Shown: positions 6,282 to 12,624, counted from the first letter of the stretch. The stretch: DNA of 16,739 bases from Saprospiraceae bacterium (GCA_027031185.1 JALVEF010000051.1:1-16739); one strand, 5' to 3'. Made by a program: numbers and translations. Notes: generated from the sequence alone by a model not told the origin.

Positions 6282-9200
6282 TCAAAGTGTTATTTGTAAG
6301 CCAAAAGAAAGACTCTTTGTTTGTGGCAATTGGGTGCCATAAAAAGACAAAGAGCCATAATAGTTGATGGTTGATTCCGGATCGACCGGCGTAAAGTTCT
6401 TGGACCAAGTCGCCAAATTGTATGCGGCAAAATACACTCTCATCCGGCTGACGTAGAATCTTTGCGTCAATTGTGCCGGTAGTGTATAACCGATGCTCAG
6501 CTCCTTTAGACGCAGATAGGCCAAATTCTGCAAGTATTTGGACTGCGGTACGTAATTGTTTTTTCCGTACATCAGCATCTTGCCGCCGTTCAGCAGGCGT
6601 CCAACATTCTTGGTATTGGGAAGATAAGAGCCGGCATTGGAAGCAAAAGGTCGCGGATAAAAAGCATCCGTATTATCTTCTCTCCAATAGTCGGTCTGAT
6701 AATCATACAACACATCGTAGTGATAGCTAGCCAGCGCCACATTGCCTATCCCCCAATACGATCTCTTTCCGATGCCTTGGAGCAAACCGCCCAAATCAAA
6801 GCCTTTGAAGTTGATACCGGCACGGATACTGTACTCGTATCTGGGTGTGGTATTGCCGATGATTTCCAAATCGCCGTGATCTTTAATGGTAAATTGGCCC
6901 TTATCCACCTTGCCGTCACCATTCAAATCCTTGTACTTGACATCGCCCGGGCCCAGGTTAAACCCGGCATCGTACATATTGGGATCCTGGACGGGAATGT
7001 TGTCCTTTAAAGTGCCATCGGGGTTGAAGTCGTCAGCCTGAAACAGCCTGTCCGTCTCAAAGCCCCATATTTCACCAATGGTCATGCCCTCGTAAAAGTC
7101 GGATAAGATACCGGACTCATTGTTCCACTTAGTAATTTTAGACACGGCATCGGATACGACACCCGACACGAAAAAACCAAGGTCTTTGTTGATGTCATGT
7201 CTAAAATTCACGGAGGCTTCCCAGCCTTTGGTGGTCATTTCACCGGCATTGACCTTCGGCACAGCAGACCCCAGCACGGCGGGAAGTTGTTCGCCCGGCA
7301 CCAGCATGTTCTTATTCTTTCTGGTAAAGACATCAAACGTCAGGTCAAGATGATTTTTGAACATGCCCAAATCCACACCGAAATCCACCGTCTCAATTTT
7401 CTCCCAAGTCAAAGAAGAAGAAACGACCCGGGGGTTGCTGAAGGTTTTTTCCAGCTGACTGCTGGTAATCCATCTGGCATCGCGGTTATTAAGTGTGGAC
7501 AAAAACTGAAACTGACCGACGTCCTGGTTGCCAATTTGGCCCCAGGAAAGTCTCAGTTTCAAATTGGAGACTTTGACTTTGTCCAGGAAATCTCTGGCAA
7601 AATCTTCTTTGGTCAAACGGTATCCTACGGATCCGGAGGGGAAGAAGGCAAATCTGTCTCCCGCCGGGAATTTGGACGAACCATCCAATCTGCCATTCAG
7701 CTCCAGCAGAAGCTTATCCTTAAAATTGTACTGCACTCTGGAGAAAAATCCCAAAACTCTCCACCGGTCTTTTGCATTATCAGCAGTCGCATCACCGACA
7801 GCAGTGGCTAATTCCGGCATATTGGGGTCCAACAAAAACGGCCTGCCGGCAGTCAAATAAGAATAATCGTTCTGCTCGACATTCATGCCTCCCAAAATGG
7901 TGAACGTGTGATTTTCCAATCTGGTGTTGGAATAATTAGCGAACGCATTGAAGGAGTACAACCTGTCTTTCCACAACTTATAGGTGGTACGGTTTCGGGA
8001 TGTAGAACCGGAATAATAAAACGGGTCGAATTTTGGCGTATGTCCGATACTCCACCAGTTAATTATGGGTACAGCGCCGCCTTTTTCATGCAGTTCGTCA
8101 TCTCCCTTAGAATAAGAGAAGTTGGTTGTAAACTTCAAATCCTGGTGATCGGCCTTAATAATATCCGTAACCAACTCGATGGTGTTTCGCGAATAATCTC
8201 TATTCGTCACGTTTCGGTTGGCGTTTCTCAAAAAACCGATCGGGCCTATAAAGCTGGCTCCTTTGGGGGCTCCAAAATAAGTACCGTCAGCCACCCCGTA
8301 AGGGAAGTTATTGGGCCATCTCAAAGCGTAGAACAATTCGCCCAATCGGGAGCCGGCTCTATAACTGAAAGGCTCTTCATACTTGCTCTTGGTCAGGATA
8401 TTGCGGAAGTTTAAGGTGATCCGGTCGGTTAATTTGGCAGAGACGTTGGCATTGAGCGTCCTTTTGACAAAAGTCTCCGTATTAACTCTAAACAGACCTT
8501 CCTTGGCATTATTGGCGAGTGTGATATTATAGCTAACCTTTTCGTTTCCGCCGCTAATGGACAAGTTGTGGGTACTGGAAGGCGCGTTTTTATTCAAAAG
8601 CTGGCCAAAGACATCCCAGCTTCGATAGGCATAAAACTGGCCGTTGATGACTTCAAAGTCACGACCTTCTATCATCGTCTCATCTGTCAGGCTACTTCCG
8701 AGGTAGCCATACTGCCTTTCCCACTCGATACTTTTATCTCTCCAGTCCTGACCGCCCATTCCGAAAGCGAAGGGGGCCCCGCCATTATTTCGTGCTTTGG
8801 CGGTATGAATGGCATCCATCAGACGCTCCATGGGCGCATGTTTGATATGCCAAATCGGTGTGGAAAAGGCAAAGTTGTTGGAATAGGTCACCGCGGTCTT
8901 GCCGGCCTTTCCTTTTTTGGTGGTAATCAATATCACCCCATAAGCCGCCCGAACACCATATATAGAGGCTGAGGCGGCATCCTTCAGTACAGAAATGGAT
9001 TCTATGGATTCAGGGTTAAGGTCCGACAGACGGCCTTCCACGCCATCAATCAGTACCAGGGGATCACTTGAACCATTGATAGAACCATAGCCCCTAAGTT
9101 TGATAATGGCATCTTGGTTCAGCTTTCCGGTAGCGTGGGTAATCGTCAACCCGGGCACGACACCTTTCAAGCTTCGACTCACATCAGCAATAGGCTTGGC

Positions 9201-9602
9201 TTCCAATGTCTTGGTCACATCCACCGTAGAAACCGCTCCGGTCAGATTTTCCCTTTTTTGGGTACCATAACCGACGACAATTACTTCTTTCAGACCAATG
9301 ACATCAGGTACCAACGCCACGTCTATCGCATCCCGGTCGCCAACGGCTATCTCCTGCGGGATATAACCAATGTACGAAAACACCAAAACCGACTCATTGG
9401 ACGGCACTTGTACGCTGTAGTGACCATCCACATCCGTCACAGTGCCAGTATTCAGCCCTTTGACCTGAACGCTAACACCGGGGAGCGGCTCTCCTGCGCT
9501 TTGGTCAGTCACTGTGCCGCTGATGGTCCTACCTTGGGCAAGCCCATGTCGGGCAGCAATCATCAATAGAAAGATGATCATCAACGCGTAATGTCTGCTC
9601 AT
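6282..9602 (-). CDS. SusC/RagA family TonB-linked outer-membrane transporter
   Basis: A 1106-residue TonB-dependent transporter of the SusC class. Residues 1-22 form a signal peptide ending G-L-A. Residues 24-98 are a carboxypeptidase-regulatory-like beta domain (I-S-G-T-V-T-D to V-F-S-Y-I-G-Y). The TonB-box region V-I-V-V-G-Y-G-T-Q-K-R (107-117) precedes the plug. The SusC signature L-I-D-G-V-E-G (184-190) to S-V-L-K-D-A-A-S-A-S-I-Y-G-V-R-A (204-219) is intact. The rest is barrel, ending in the aromatic/hydrophobic strand L-S-F-G-L-Q-I-T-L. It lacks the extra N-terminal STN domain of transporters that signal to an anti-sigma factor, so it is probably not the partner of the ECF sigma gene further right. 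It imports ligand captured by the SusD encoded 4 bases downstream. A candidate promoter (9816-9847), LacI-like operator (9722-9733) and short palindromic element (9627-9682) lie in front of it. Confidence 0.96.
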   Translation of the reverse strand: MSRHYALMIIFLLMIAARHGLAQGRTISGTVTDQSAGEPLPGVSVQVKGLNTGTVTDVDGHYSVQVPSNESVLVFSYIGYIPQEIAVGDRDAIDVALVPDVIGLKEVIVVGYGTQKRENLTGAVSTVDVTKTLEAKPIADVSRSLKGVVPGLTITHATGKLNQDAIIKLRGYGSINGSSDPLVLIDGVEGRLSDLNPESIESISVLKDAASASIYGVRAAYGVILITTKKGKAGKTAVTYSNNFAFSTPIWHIKHAPMERLMDAIHTAKARNNGGAPFAFGMGGQDWRDKSIEWERQYGYLGSSLTDETMIEGRDFEVINGQFYAYRSWDVFGQLLNKNAPSSTHNLSISGGNEKVSYNITLANNAKEGLFRVNTETFVKRTLNANVSAKLTDRITLNFRNILTKSKYEEPFSYRAGSRLGELFYALRWPNNFPYGVADGTYFGAPKGASFIGPIGFLRNANRNVTNRDYSRNTIELVTDIIKADHQDLKFTTNFSYSKGDDELHEKGGAVPIINWWSIGHTPKFDPFYYSGSTSRNRTTYKLWKDRLYSFNAFANYSNTRLENHTFTILGGMNVEQNDYSYLTAGRPFLLDPNMPELATAVGDATADNAKDRWRVLGFFSRVQYNFKDKLLLELNGRLDGSSKFPAGDRFAFFPSGSVGYRLTKEDFARDFLDKVKVSNLKLRLSWGQIGNQDVGQFQFLSTLNNRDARWITSSQLEKTFSNPRVVSSSLTWEKIETVDFGVDLGMFKNHLDLTFDVFTRKNKNMLVPGEQLPAVLGSAVPKVNAGEMTTKGWEASVNFRHDINKDLGFFVSGVVSDAVSKITKWNNESGILSDFYEGMTIGEIWGFETDRLFQADDFNPDGTLKDNIPVQDPNMYDAGFNLGPGDVKYKDLNGDGKVDKGQFTIKDHGDLEIIGNTTPRYEYSIRAGINFKGFDLGGLLQGIGKRSYWGIGNVALASYHYDVLYDYQTDYWREDNTDAFYPRPFASNAGSYLPNTKNVGRLLNGGKMLMYGKNNYVPQSKYLQNLAYLRLKELSIGYTLPAQLTQRFYVSRMRVYFAAYNLATWSKNFTPVDPESTINYYGSLSFYGTQLPQTKSLSFGLQITL

Positions 9603-9626
9603 CAGAAACTGATTTAGAAATGAAGC

Positions 9627-9682
9627 AACTGATTAGGCACCCTCTGCTTTTGCGCTAAAAACAGGAGCATCTAAACAGTTAC
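9627..9682. repeat. Shortened copy of the palindromic element in the susC leader
   Basis: The left arm starts AACTGATTAGGCACC and the right arm ends GGAGCATCTAAACAGTTAC, joined around the central GCGC. The arms mirror each other imperfectly. The right arm matches the outer 35 bases of the 1340-1515 element (AAAAACAG, then CTAAACAGTTAC). The inner part of the long element, including its TACCTTTG, is missing. The copy ends 25 bases before the susC start codon. Confidence 0.7.
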
Positions 9683-9721
9683 AAAATGAAAAAAAGAAGG
9701 TGTGGGTTTTACGACCCAGTC

Positions 9722-9733
9722 GAAACCGGTTTC
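9722..9733. promoter_or_regulatory. Perfect 12-bp palindrome resembling a LacI-family operator
   Basis: GAAACCGGTTTC fits the AAnCGnTT core typical of LacI/GalR operators. It lies 120 bases upstream of susC and about 80 bases downstream of the candidate promoter, where a bound repressor could act as a roadblock. No LacI-type gene is in the window, so the regulator would be encoded elsewhere. Confidence 0.4.
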
Positions 9734-9815
9734 CGGCTTAGGTGATTGGATGTAATCCCTACGCCTTTTTGAGGCTGAATAGCGTTTCAGTAGCAAGTTG
9801 ACCGGTAATATTGCC

Positions 9816-9847
9816 CAAAGTTATTTAGCAATACTATAATTACCAAA
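9816..9847 (-). promoter_or_regulatory. Candidate Bacteroidota promoter of susC-susD
   Basis: On the minus strand there is TTTG (9847-9844), a 20-base spacer, and TAACTTTG (9823-9816), an exact match to TAnnTTTG. The resulting leader would be about 200 bases and would contain the LacI-like palindrome and the short repeat element. Confidence 0.6.
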
Positions 9848-10055
9848 AATTTTCATAAAAAAATGCATCCCCCTTTTTTTGTGGCGATTGTGCCCGGCGT
9901 ATCAAAAATACTTTGTACCTTTCTTGTTTCTTTGCAGCTGTTTTATGTACGGGGGAGCAAGATACTATGGCGAAATTAGTGCGATTAGCTTAAACTATTT
10001 TAACAAAAATTGACATGTCACTCCAATGCCATAAACAAGCCACACCAATCTGATA
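9848..10055. other. AT-rich non-coding stretch upstream of the susC promoter
   Basis: About 200 bases with homopolymer runs (9862-9888), a 10-bp palindrome TGACATGTCA (10011-10020) and no gene I can support. A 22-codon ORF at 9945-10013 is unconvincing. The whole gap from 9603 to 11001 is gene-free; its other contents are listed as separate repeats. Confidence 0.5.
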
Positions 10056-10145
10056 CACAGGTTCAAATAATCTTGCCGGCGCACCAGCCCCACACCTCCC
10101 CCTCGCCCGGCATCGCCTGTGCCAAATAAGAGACGGTCCCGCACT
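10056..10145. repeat. Composite intergenic repeat module, copy A
   Basis: It opens with CACAGGTTCAAATAATCTTG and closes with CAAATAAGAGACGG plus TCCCGCA. Copy B at 16174-16284 opens with CACAGGCTCAGATAATCTTT and closes with the same 14-mer plus GTCCGCA. The middles differ in length and sequence. GTCCCGCACTAACTTGC (10136-10152) is repeated inverted, with one mismatch, at 10227-10243, bounding a 109-bp hairpin-capable block. Confidence 0.6.
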
Positions 10146-10243
10146 AACTTGCTTTGCCGGATTTATGCTTTGGTCCTTCCGCTTAGGCTTTTTGCAAGAT
10201 GAGTGCTATTTGCCACGCATCTTTGGGCAAGTAAGTGCGGGAC
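10136..10243. repeat. Inverted repeat with 17-bp arms
   Basis: The left arm is GTCCCGCACTAACTTGC and the right arm is GCAAGTAAGTGCGGGAC, with 16 of 17 positions complementary and 74 bases between. The second repeat-rich region has a weaker equivalent: GGGTCCGCATTTAC at about 16275 and GTACGTGCGGGAC at 16388-16399. Confidence 0.55.
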
Positions 10244-10396
10244 GTTGAATAGCGCCTTCGGCGCGGTTGAATACTGCGTGTTGAATCGCTGCGCGGTTGA
10301 ATGGACCGGTCACCTGGTTTGCCTGACATCCGGGGGCACCAATCTTCGACACAAGTTTGCGCATCTCCGCTTAATGTTTTGGGCAACCAACCACTC

Positions 10397-10429
10397 AAAC
10401 CTATAAGGTTTTGGAAACCTTATAGGTTT
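10397..10429. repeat. Perfect 15-bp inverted repeat (AAACCTATAAGGTTT type), copy A
   Basis: AAACCTATAAGGTTT, spacer TGG, AAACCTTATAGGTTT. Copy B at 15911-15943 is nearly identical, and the match extends upstream through CCACTC and downstream through TATCGT. In my recollection related palindromes are widespread in Bacteroidota intergenic DNA. Confidence 0.8.
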
Positions 10430-10437
10430 TATCGTTT

Positions 10438-10466
10438 GGCTACAAAGCTTTCGTCCCTACGGGACT
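10438..10466. repeat. GGCTACAAAG...GTCCCTACGGGAC hairpin repeat, copy A
   Basis: GGCTACAAAG is followed by GTCCCTACGGGAC, whose GTCCC/GGGAC ends pair. A close relative (GGCTACAAAG ... GTCCCTACGGAAC) is at 15814-15842, and a third hairpin of the same style, GCTCCTACGGAGC, lies at 15779-15791. Here it follows the TATAAGG palindrome; on the right side it precedes it. Confidence 0.6.
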
Positions 10467-10509
10467 ACGGTACATCTGCAAGGGATTCATTCTAAAATCG
10501 TAAATCGGA

Positions 10510-10971
10510 GCTTCGACAGGCTCTTGCCCTGAGCGATGCCCTGAGCGATGCCCTGAGTGCTATGGTGAGCCTGCGATGCGGTGAGCGACGTCGAACTGTC
10601 GAACCACTTGTCGAAGGGCTTGTCGAAGGGCAACCCAAGTGTTCCAGGCTTCGACAGGCTTGTCCGTTGAGCCTGCGATGCGGTGTGGTCAGTGCGGTCG
10701 GTGAGCGATGCCCTTGGCCACTGAGCTTGCGATGCGGTGTGGTCAGTGAGCTTGTCGAACTGAGCGACGTCGAACCGTCGAAGTGGAGCAAGGTCGAAGG
10801 GCGCAGTCGAACCGAGCCTGCCCACGGTGAGTGCTATGGTGAACGGTGCATTGAGCTTGTCGAAATGCCTGCCGAACCGCTTACCGAACCGTCGAACTGA
10901 GCTCCGTCGAACTGTCGAAACGTGGTCGGTGAGCGCTGCCCTGAGCTTGTCGAAGGGTTTGTCGAAGGGCG
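10510..10971. repeat. Dense array of degenerate GAGCTTGTCGAAGGG / CTTCGACAGGCT repeats
   Basis: About 460 bases built from a few short words in many variants: TGAGCTTGTCGAAG, TTGTCGAAGGGC, CTTCGACAGGCT, GAGCGATGCCCTGAG, GCCTGCGATGCGGTG and GTCGAACTGTCGAA. The CCCTTCGACAAGCTCAGGG palindrome underlies much of it. Spacing is irregular and there are no unique spacers, so it is not CRISPR. Open frames across it give low-complexity proteins only. Single copies of CTTCGACAGGCTxGTCCGTTGAG occur both here (10649) and at 15749. It directly abuts the 3' end of the GDCCVxC gene. Confidence 0.75.
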
Positions 10972-11001
10972 AAGCCAAACCGCAGCCCAAGTGTTCGATA
11001 T

Positions 11002-11265
11002 TCATTCGTCCCGAAACAAATCGCTTTGAGTATTACAACAGTCTCCGCTGGAATCACCTGCCTCCCCGCTCCGCTCCAATTGGATCGGCGGACAGGGCAC
11101 GGTGCCGTAGGAGCAAAAAACACAGCAGTCCCCCGGCAAGGGGCGCAGCACCGCATGGCAGTTGGTGCACTTATAGAAGAACTGGCACTTGTCCTGCGGC
11201 ATAGTCTCCTCCTTTTTGTAACCGCACTGCGGACAAGTGACGGTACTTTGCCATTCGATTTTCAT
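11002..11265 (-). CDS. GDCCVxC-domain small cysteine-rich protein
   Basis: An 87-residue protein with nine cysteines in the conserved part: C-P-Q-C (11-14), C27, C-T-N-C (33-36), the signature G-D-C-C-V-F-C (45-51) and C58 in V-P-C-P-P. The family is called GDCCVxC domain-containing (seleno)protein because some members replace a cysteine with selenocysteine; here all are ordinary cysteines. The arrangement suggests zinc-ribbon-like knuckles plus a reactive or metal-binding C-C-x-x-C. It starts 9 bases after the MerT-MerP stop, in the same operon, and members are, from memory, often found with mercury-transport genes. A role in binding or handing over thiophilic metal is inferred, not shown. 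The last 25 residues, with another G-D-C-C at 74-77, extend past the usual end and run to the edge of the repeat array, so the original stop may have been lost. Confidence 0.82.
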   Translation of the reverse strand: MKIEWQSTVTCPQCGYKKEETMPQDKCQFFYKCTNCHAVLRPLPGDCCVFCSYGTVPCPPIQLERSGEAGDSSGDCCNTQSDLFRDE

Positions 11266-11274
11266 AGCGGAAGT

Positions 11275-11859
11275 TTAATGGACTACCGAATAGCCCGATT
11301 GTGTAATGGCGTTTTCAATTTCCTGCAGCGATGTGCGTGTGGTGTCAAAGCTCACATGCGCCAGCCCATCACGATATGAAGCCTGCACAGCGACAATACC
11401 GTCCAGGCCATTGATGGCCTCCATGACGTGATTTTCACAAGACGTACAGGTCATCCCCTCAATGTGCACATCTGCCGATCGGAGCGCCTCCTGATGTACC
11501 ACGACTACACGAGGTGCCGGCGCCTTGGACGCACGCAGGTACGGGAAGGCCCCCATCAAGAGTGCGAAGGCCGTCATCATTCCGAGAAAGGCACGTGAGC
11601 GAAAAAAAGATTTCTTTTCCGGCGTATTGCACGCACACGCGGGGGCCCTGGCCGGTCTTAGCTCCTGATACCACGCAAAGCCCAGCATCACCAGTGAAAA
11701 GCCGATCAGATATGGCCGGTACGTCTCCAGCCAAGACACATTGGCGACCAGCCCCGTTCCACCGGCGATAGCCGCTATGAGCGGGATAGTACAACAAAGC
11801 GAAGATGCCATCGCACCCAACAGGCCCAGTCCCACTAATTTCCGGCTGTCTTTTTTCAT
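11275..11859 (-). CDS. MerT-MerP fusion (mercuric/thiophilic metal transport protein MerTP)
   Basis: A 194-residue inner-membrane protein. TM1 (about 8-34) carries the C-C-T-I-P motif with C22 and C23, as in MerT. TM2 spans about 48-64. The following cytoplasmic loop has C-A-C (75-77), also as in MerT. TM3 spans about 89-107. After a short linker comes an HMA domain (about 128-194) with G-M-T-C-T-S-C (C138, C141), corresponding to MerP. MerT/MerP normally pass Hg(II) from the periplasm through paired cysteines to cytoplasmic MerA. In this fusion the HMA follows an odd number of helices. No merA is present in the window, so simple Hg uptake for reduction is not supported locally; storage, trafficking, or a distant merA are alternatives. 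The gene lies between a metal-sensing ArsR and the GDCCVxC gene. A hairpin at 11881-11909 sits 20 bases before the start. Confidence 0.88.
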   Translation of the reverse strand: MKKDSRKLVGLGLLGAMASSLCCTIPLIAAIAGGTGLVANVSWLETYRPYLIGFSLVMLGFAWYQELRPARAPACACNTPEKKSFFRSRAFLGMMTAFALLMGAFPYLRASKAPAPRVVVVHQEALRSADVHIEGMTCTSCENHVMEAINGLDGIVAVQASYRDGLAHVSFDTTRTSLQEIENAITQSGYSVVH

Positions 11860-11880
11860 GGCAAATTTGCATTTGGTTCC

Positions 11881-11919
11881 GGCAGAAGACTACTAGCTGC
11901 ACTTCTGCCTGATTTTTTT
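11881..11919 (+). terminator. Hairpin plus T-run in the merTP leader (terminator-like on the plus strand)
   Basis: GGCAGAAG (11881-11888) pairs with CTTCTGCC (11902-11909), with a 13-base loop and, on the plus strand, TGA and seven T. No plus-strand gene ends here. On the minus strand the same hairpin sits in the mRNA just before the merTP start, where it may influence translation or mRNA stability. The rest of the 186-base arsR-merTP gap also has a CGCGCC-TGAC-GGCGCG hairpin (11930-11945) and a partial ArsR-site look-alike TTTAGCAAAATG (11969-11980). Confidence 0.4.
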
Positions 11920-12045
11920 CAAGAGTTTGCGCGCCTGACGGCGCGACACGGTTATTTTTTGGTAACTCTTTAGCAAAATGACAAGGTTTAACAAACCATC
12001 GTGCACGGCCGATATCCCTTCGTACCTTTAACTCGAAAAATACGA

Positions 12046-12414
12046 TTACCCTGATACCCTTGTCCCTGGACTACTCATCACCAAGCCGTCAAAGATCGGC
12101 TTAAAATCGGGCGATAGAGAATAGTAAATCGTCTGTCCTTCCCGCACATTAAACACCAGATCTCTGTCCTTGATCTTGCGCAGGTGCTGCGACACCGCCG
12201 AGATACTCAAACCGAGAATATCACTCAAGTCACACACGCACAGTCTGCCTTCCAAATTGAGCGTATAAAGTATTTTTAGCCGCGTCTCATTACCCAACAG
12301 GTGCAATACACCTGCCAGGCGCGACAGATCGTCTGCCGATGACAACAGCCGCTGCCGACAACGCTCCAACTGCGCCGCATCAGCCTCCAAACGAATACAT
12401 CTTCTTTCTTCCAT
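12046..12414 (-). CDS. CadC-like ArsR/SmtB family metal-sensing repressor
   Basis: A 122-residue winged-helix repressor from the start at 12414. The helix-turn-helix reads L-C-V-C-D-L-S-D-I-L-G-L-S-I-S-A-V-S-Q-H-L (58-78). The C59-V-C61 pair is the thiolate motif of helix alpha-3 seen in ArsR and CadC. C6 and C19 lie in the N-terminal extension. Staphylococcal CadC, from memory, is also 122 residues and uses C7, C58 and C60, so an alpha-3N site of C6, C59 and C61 is likely. Such sites bind Cd, Pb, Bi or Hg and release DNA. The frame is open for another 76 codons upstream, but the promoter (12419-12450) and operator (12440-12459) lie there, so this ATG is chosen. It heads the operon arsR-merTP-GDCCVxC and should repress itself. 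The ECF sigma gene diverges from it. Confidence 0.9.
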   Translation of the reverse strand: MEERRCIRLEADAAQLERCRQRLLSSADDLSRLAGVLHLLGNETRLKILYTLNLEGRLCVCDLSDILGLSISAVSQHLRKIKDRDLVFNVREGQTIYYSLSPDFKPIFDGLVMSSPGTRVSG

Positions 12415-12418
12415 ACCG

Positions 12419-12450
12419 CAAACATAGCCATATATTCGCATTTTAGCAAA
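12419..12450 (-). promoter_or_regulatory. arsR promoter with leaderless layout
   Basis: On the minus strand there is TTTG (12450-12447), a 20-base spacer, and TATGTTTG (12426-12419), followed by CGGT and the ATG at 12414. It fits -33 TTTG/-7 TAnnTTTG with the start point at or near the start codon. The -33 box lies in the middle of the ArsR operator. Confidence 0.75.
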
Positions 12451-12459
12451 TGCTAAAAT
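12440..12459. promoter_or_regulatory. Probable ArsR operator (perfect 9-2-9 inverted repeat)
   Basis: ATTTTAGCA-AA-TGCTAAAAT. AT-rich inverted repeats of this shape are usual ArsR/SmtB sites. It covers the -33 box of the arsR promoter, so binding would block RNA polymerase directly and metal binding would relieve it. Confidence 0.7.
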
Positions 12460-12555
12460 ACTCCTGTCCGCCGGCAGACAAAACAACGCTTCTCCCGCTT
12501 GTTGCATCCATGTGAAAGCAACCTTCCTGTTAGTTTGTGTACAAAGCCCCAAAAC

Positions 12556-12599
12556 ACCACTGCCGCAGTGATGCCGGCCGGCATCACTGCGGCAGTGGT
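12556..12599. promoter_or_regulatory. Perfect 44-bp palindrome upstream of the ECF sigma gene
   Basis: Two 22-base arms with no spacer meet at 12577/12578. Each arm contains its own 13-bp palindrome, CACTGCCGCAGTG (12558-12570) and CACTGCGGCAGTG (12585-12597), with ATGCCGGCCGGCAT between them. No T-run follows, so it is not an intrinsic terminator. It lies in the arsR/sigma divergent region, just before the likely sigma start, and could bind a dimeric regulator at two sites or form a cruciform or mRNA hairpin. Confidence 0.75.
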
Positions 12600-12624
12600 A
12601 TGGCACACATCCAAAATCCTGCCG

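Noticed and set aside
9945..10013. A 22-codon ORF on the plus strand with a weak TTTCTTTG box upstream
   Set aside because: The -7 box is imperfect with no -33 partner, and so short an ORF in AT-rich DNA is expected by chance.
10510..10971. CRISPR-like array
   Set aside because: Repeats vary in length and sequence, spacing is irregular, there are no unique spacers of constant length and no cas genes are nearby.
10487..11005. A 172-codon minus-strand ORF and several overlapping ORFs across the repeat array
   Set aside because: The translations are low-complexity strings created by the repeated GTCGAA-type words, with no domain, no conserved start and full overlap among frames.
12499..12624. 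Upstream ATG/GTG starts for the sigma factor
   Set aside because: The added residues encode the 44-bp palindrome and do not resemble sigma region 2; not fully excluded, so alternatives are named in the entry.
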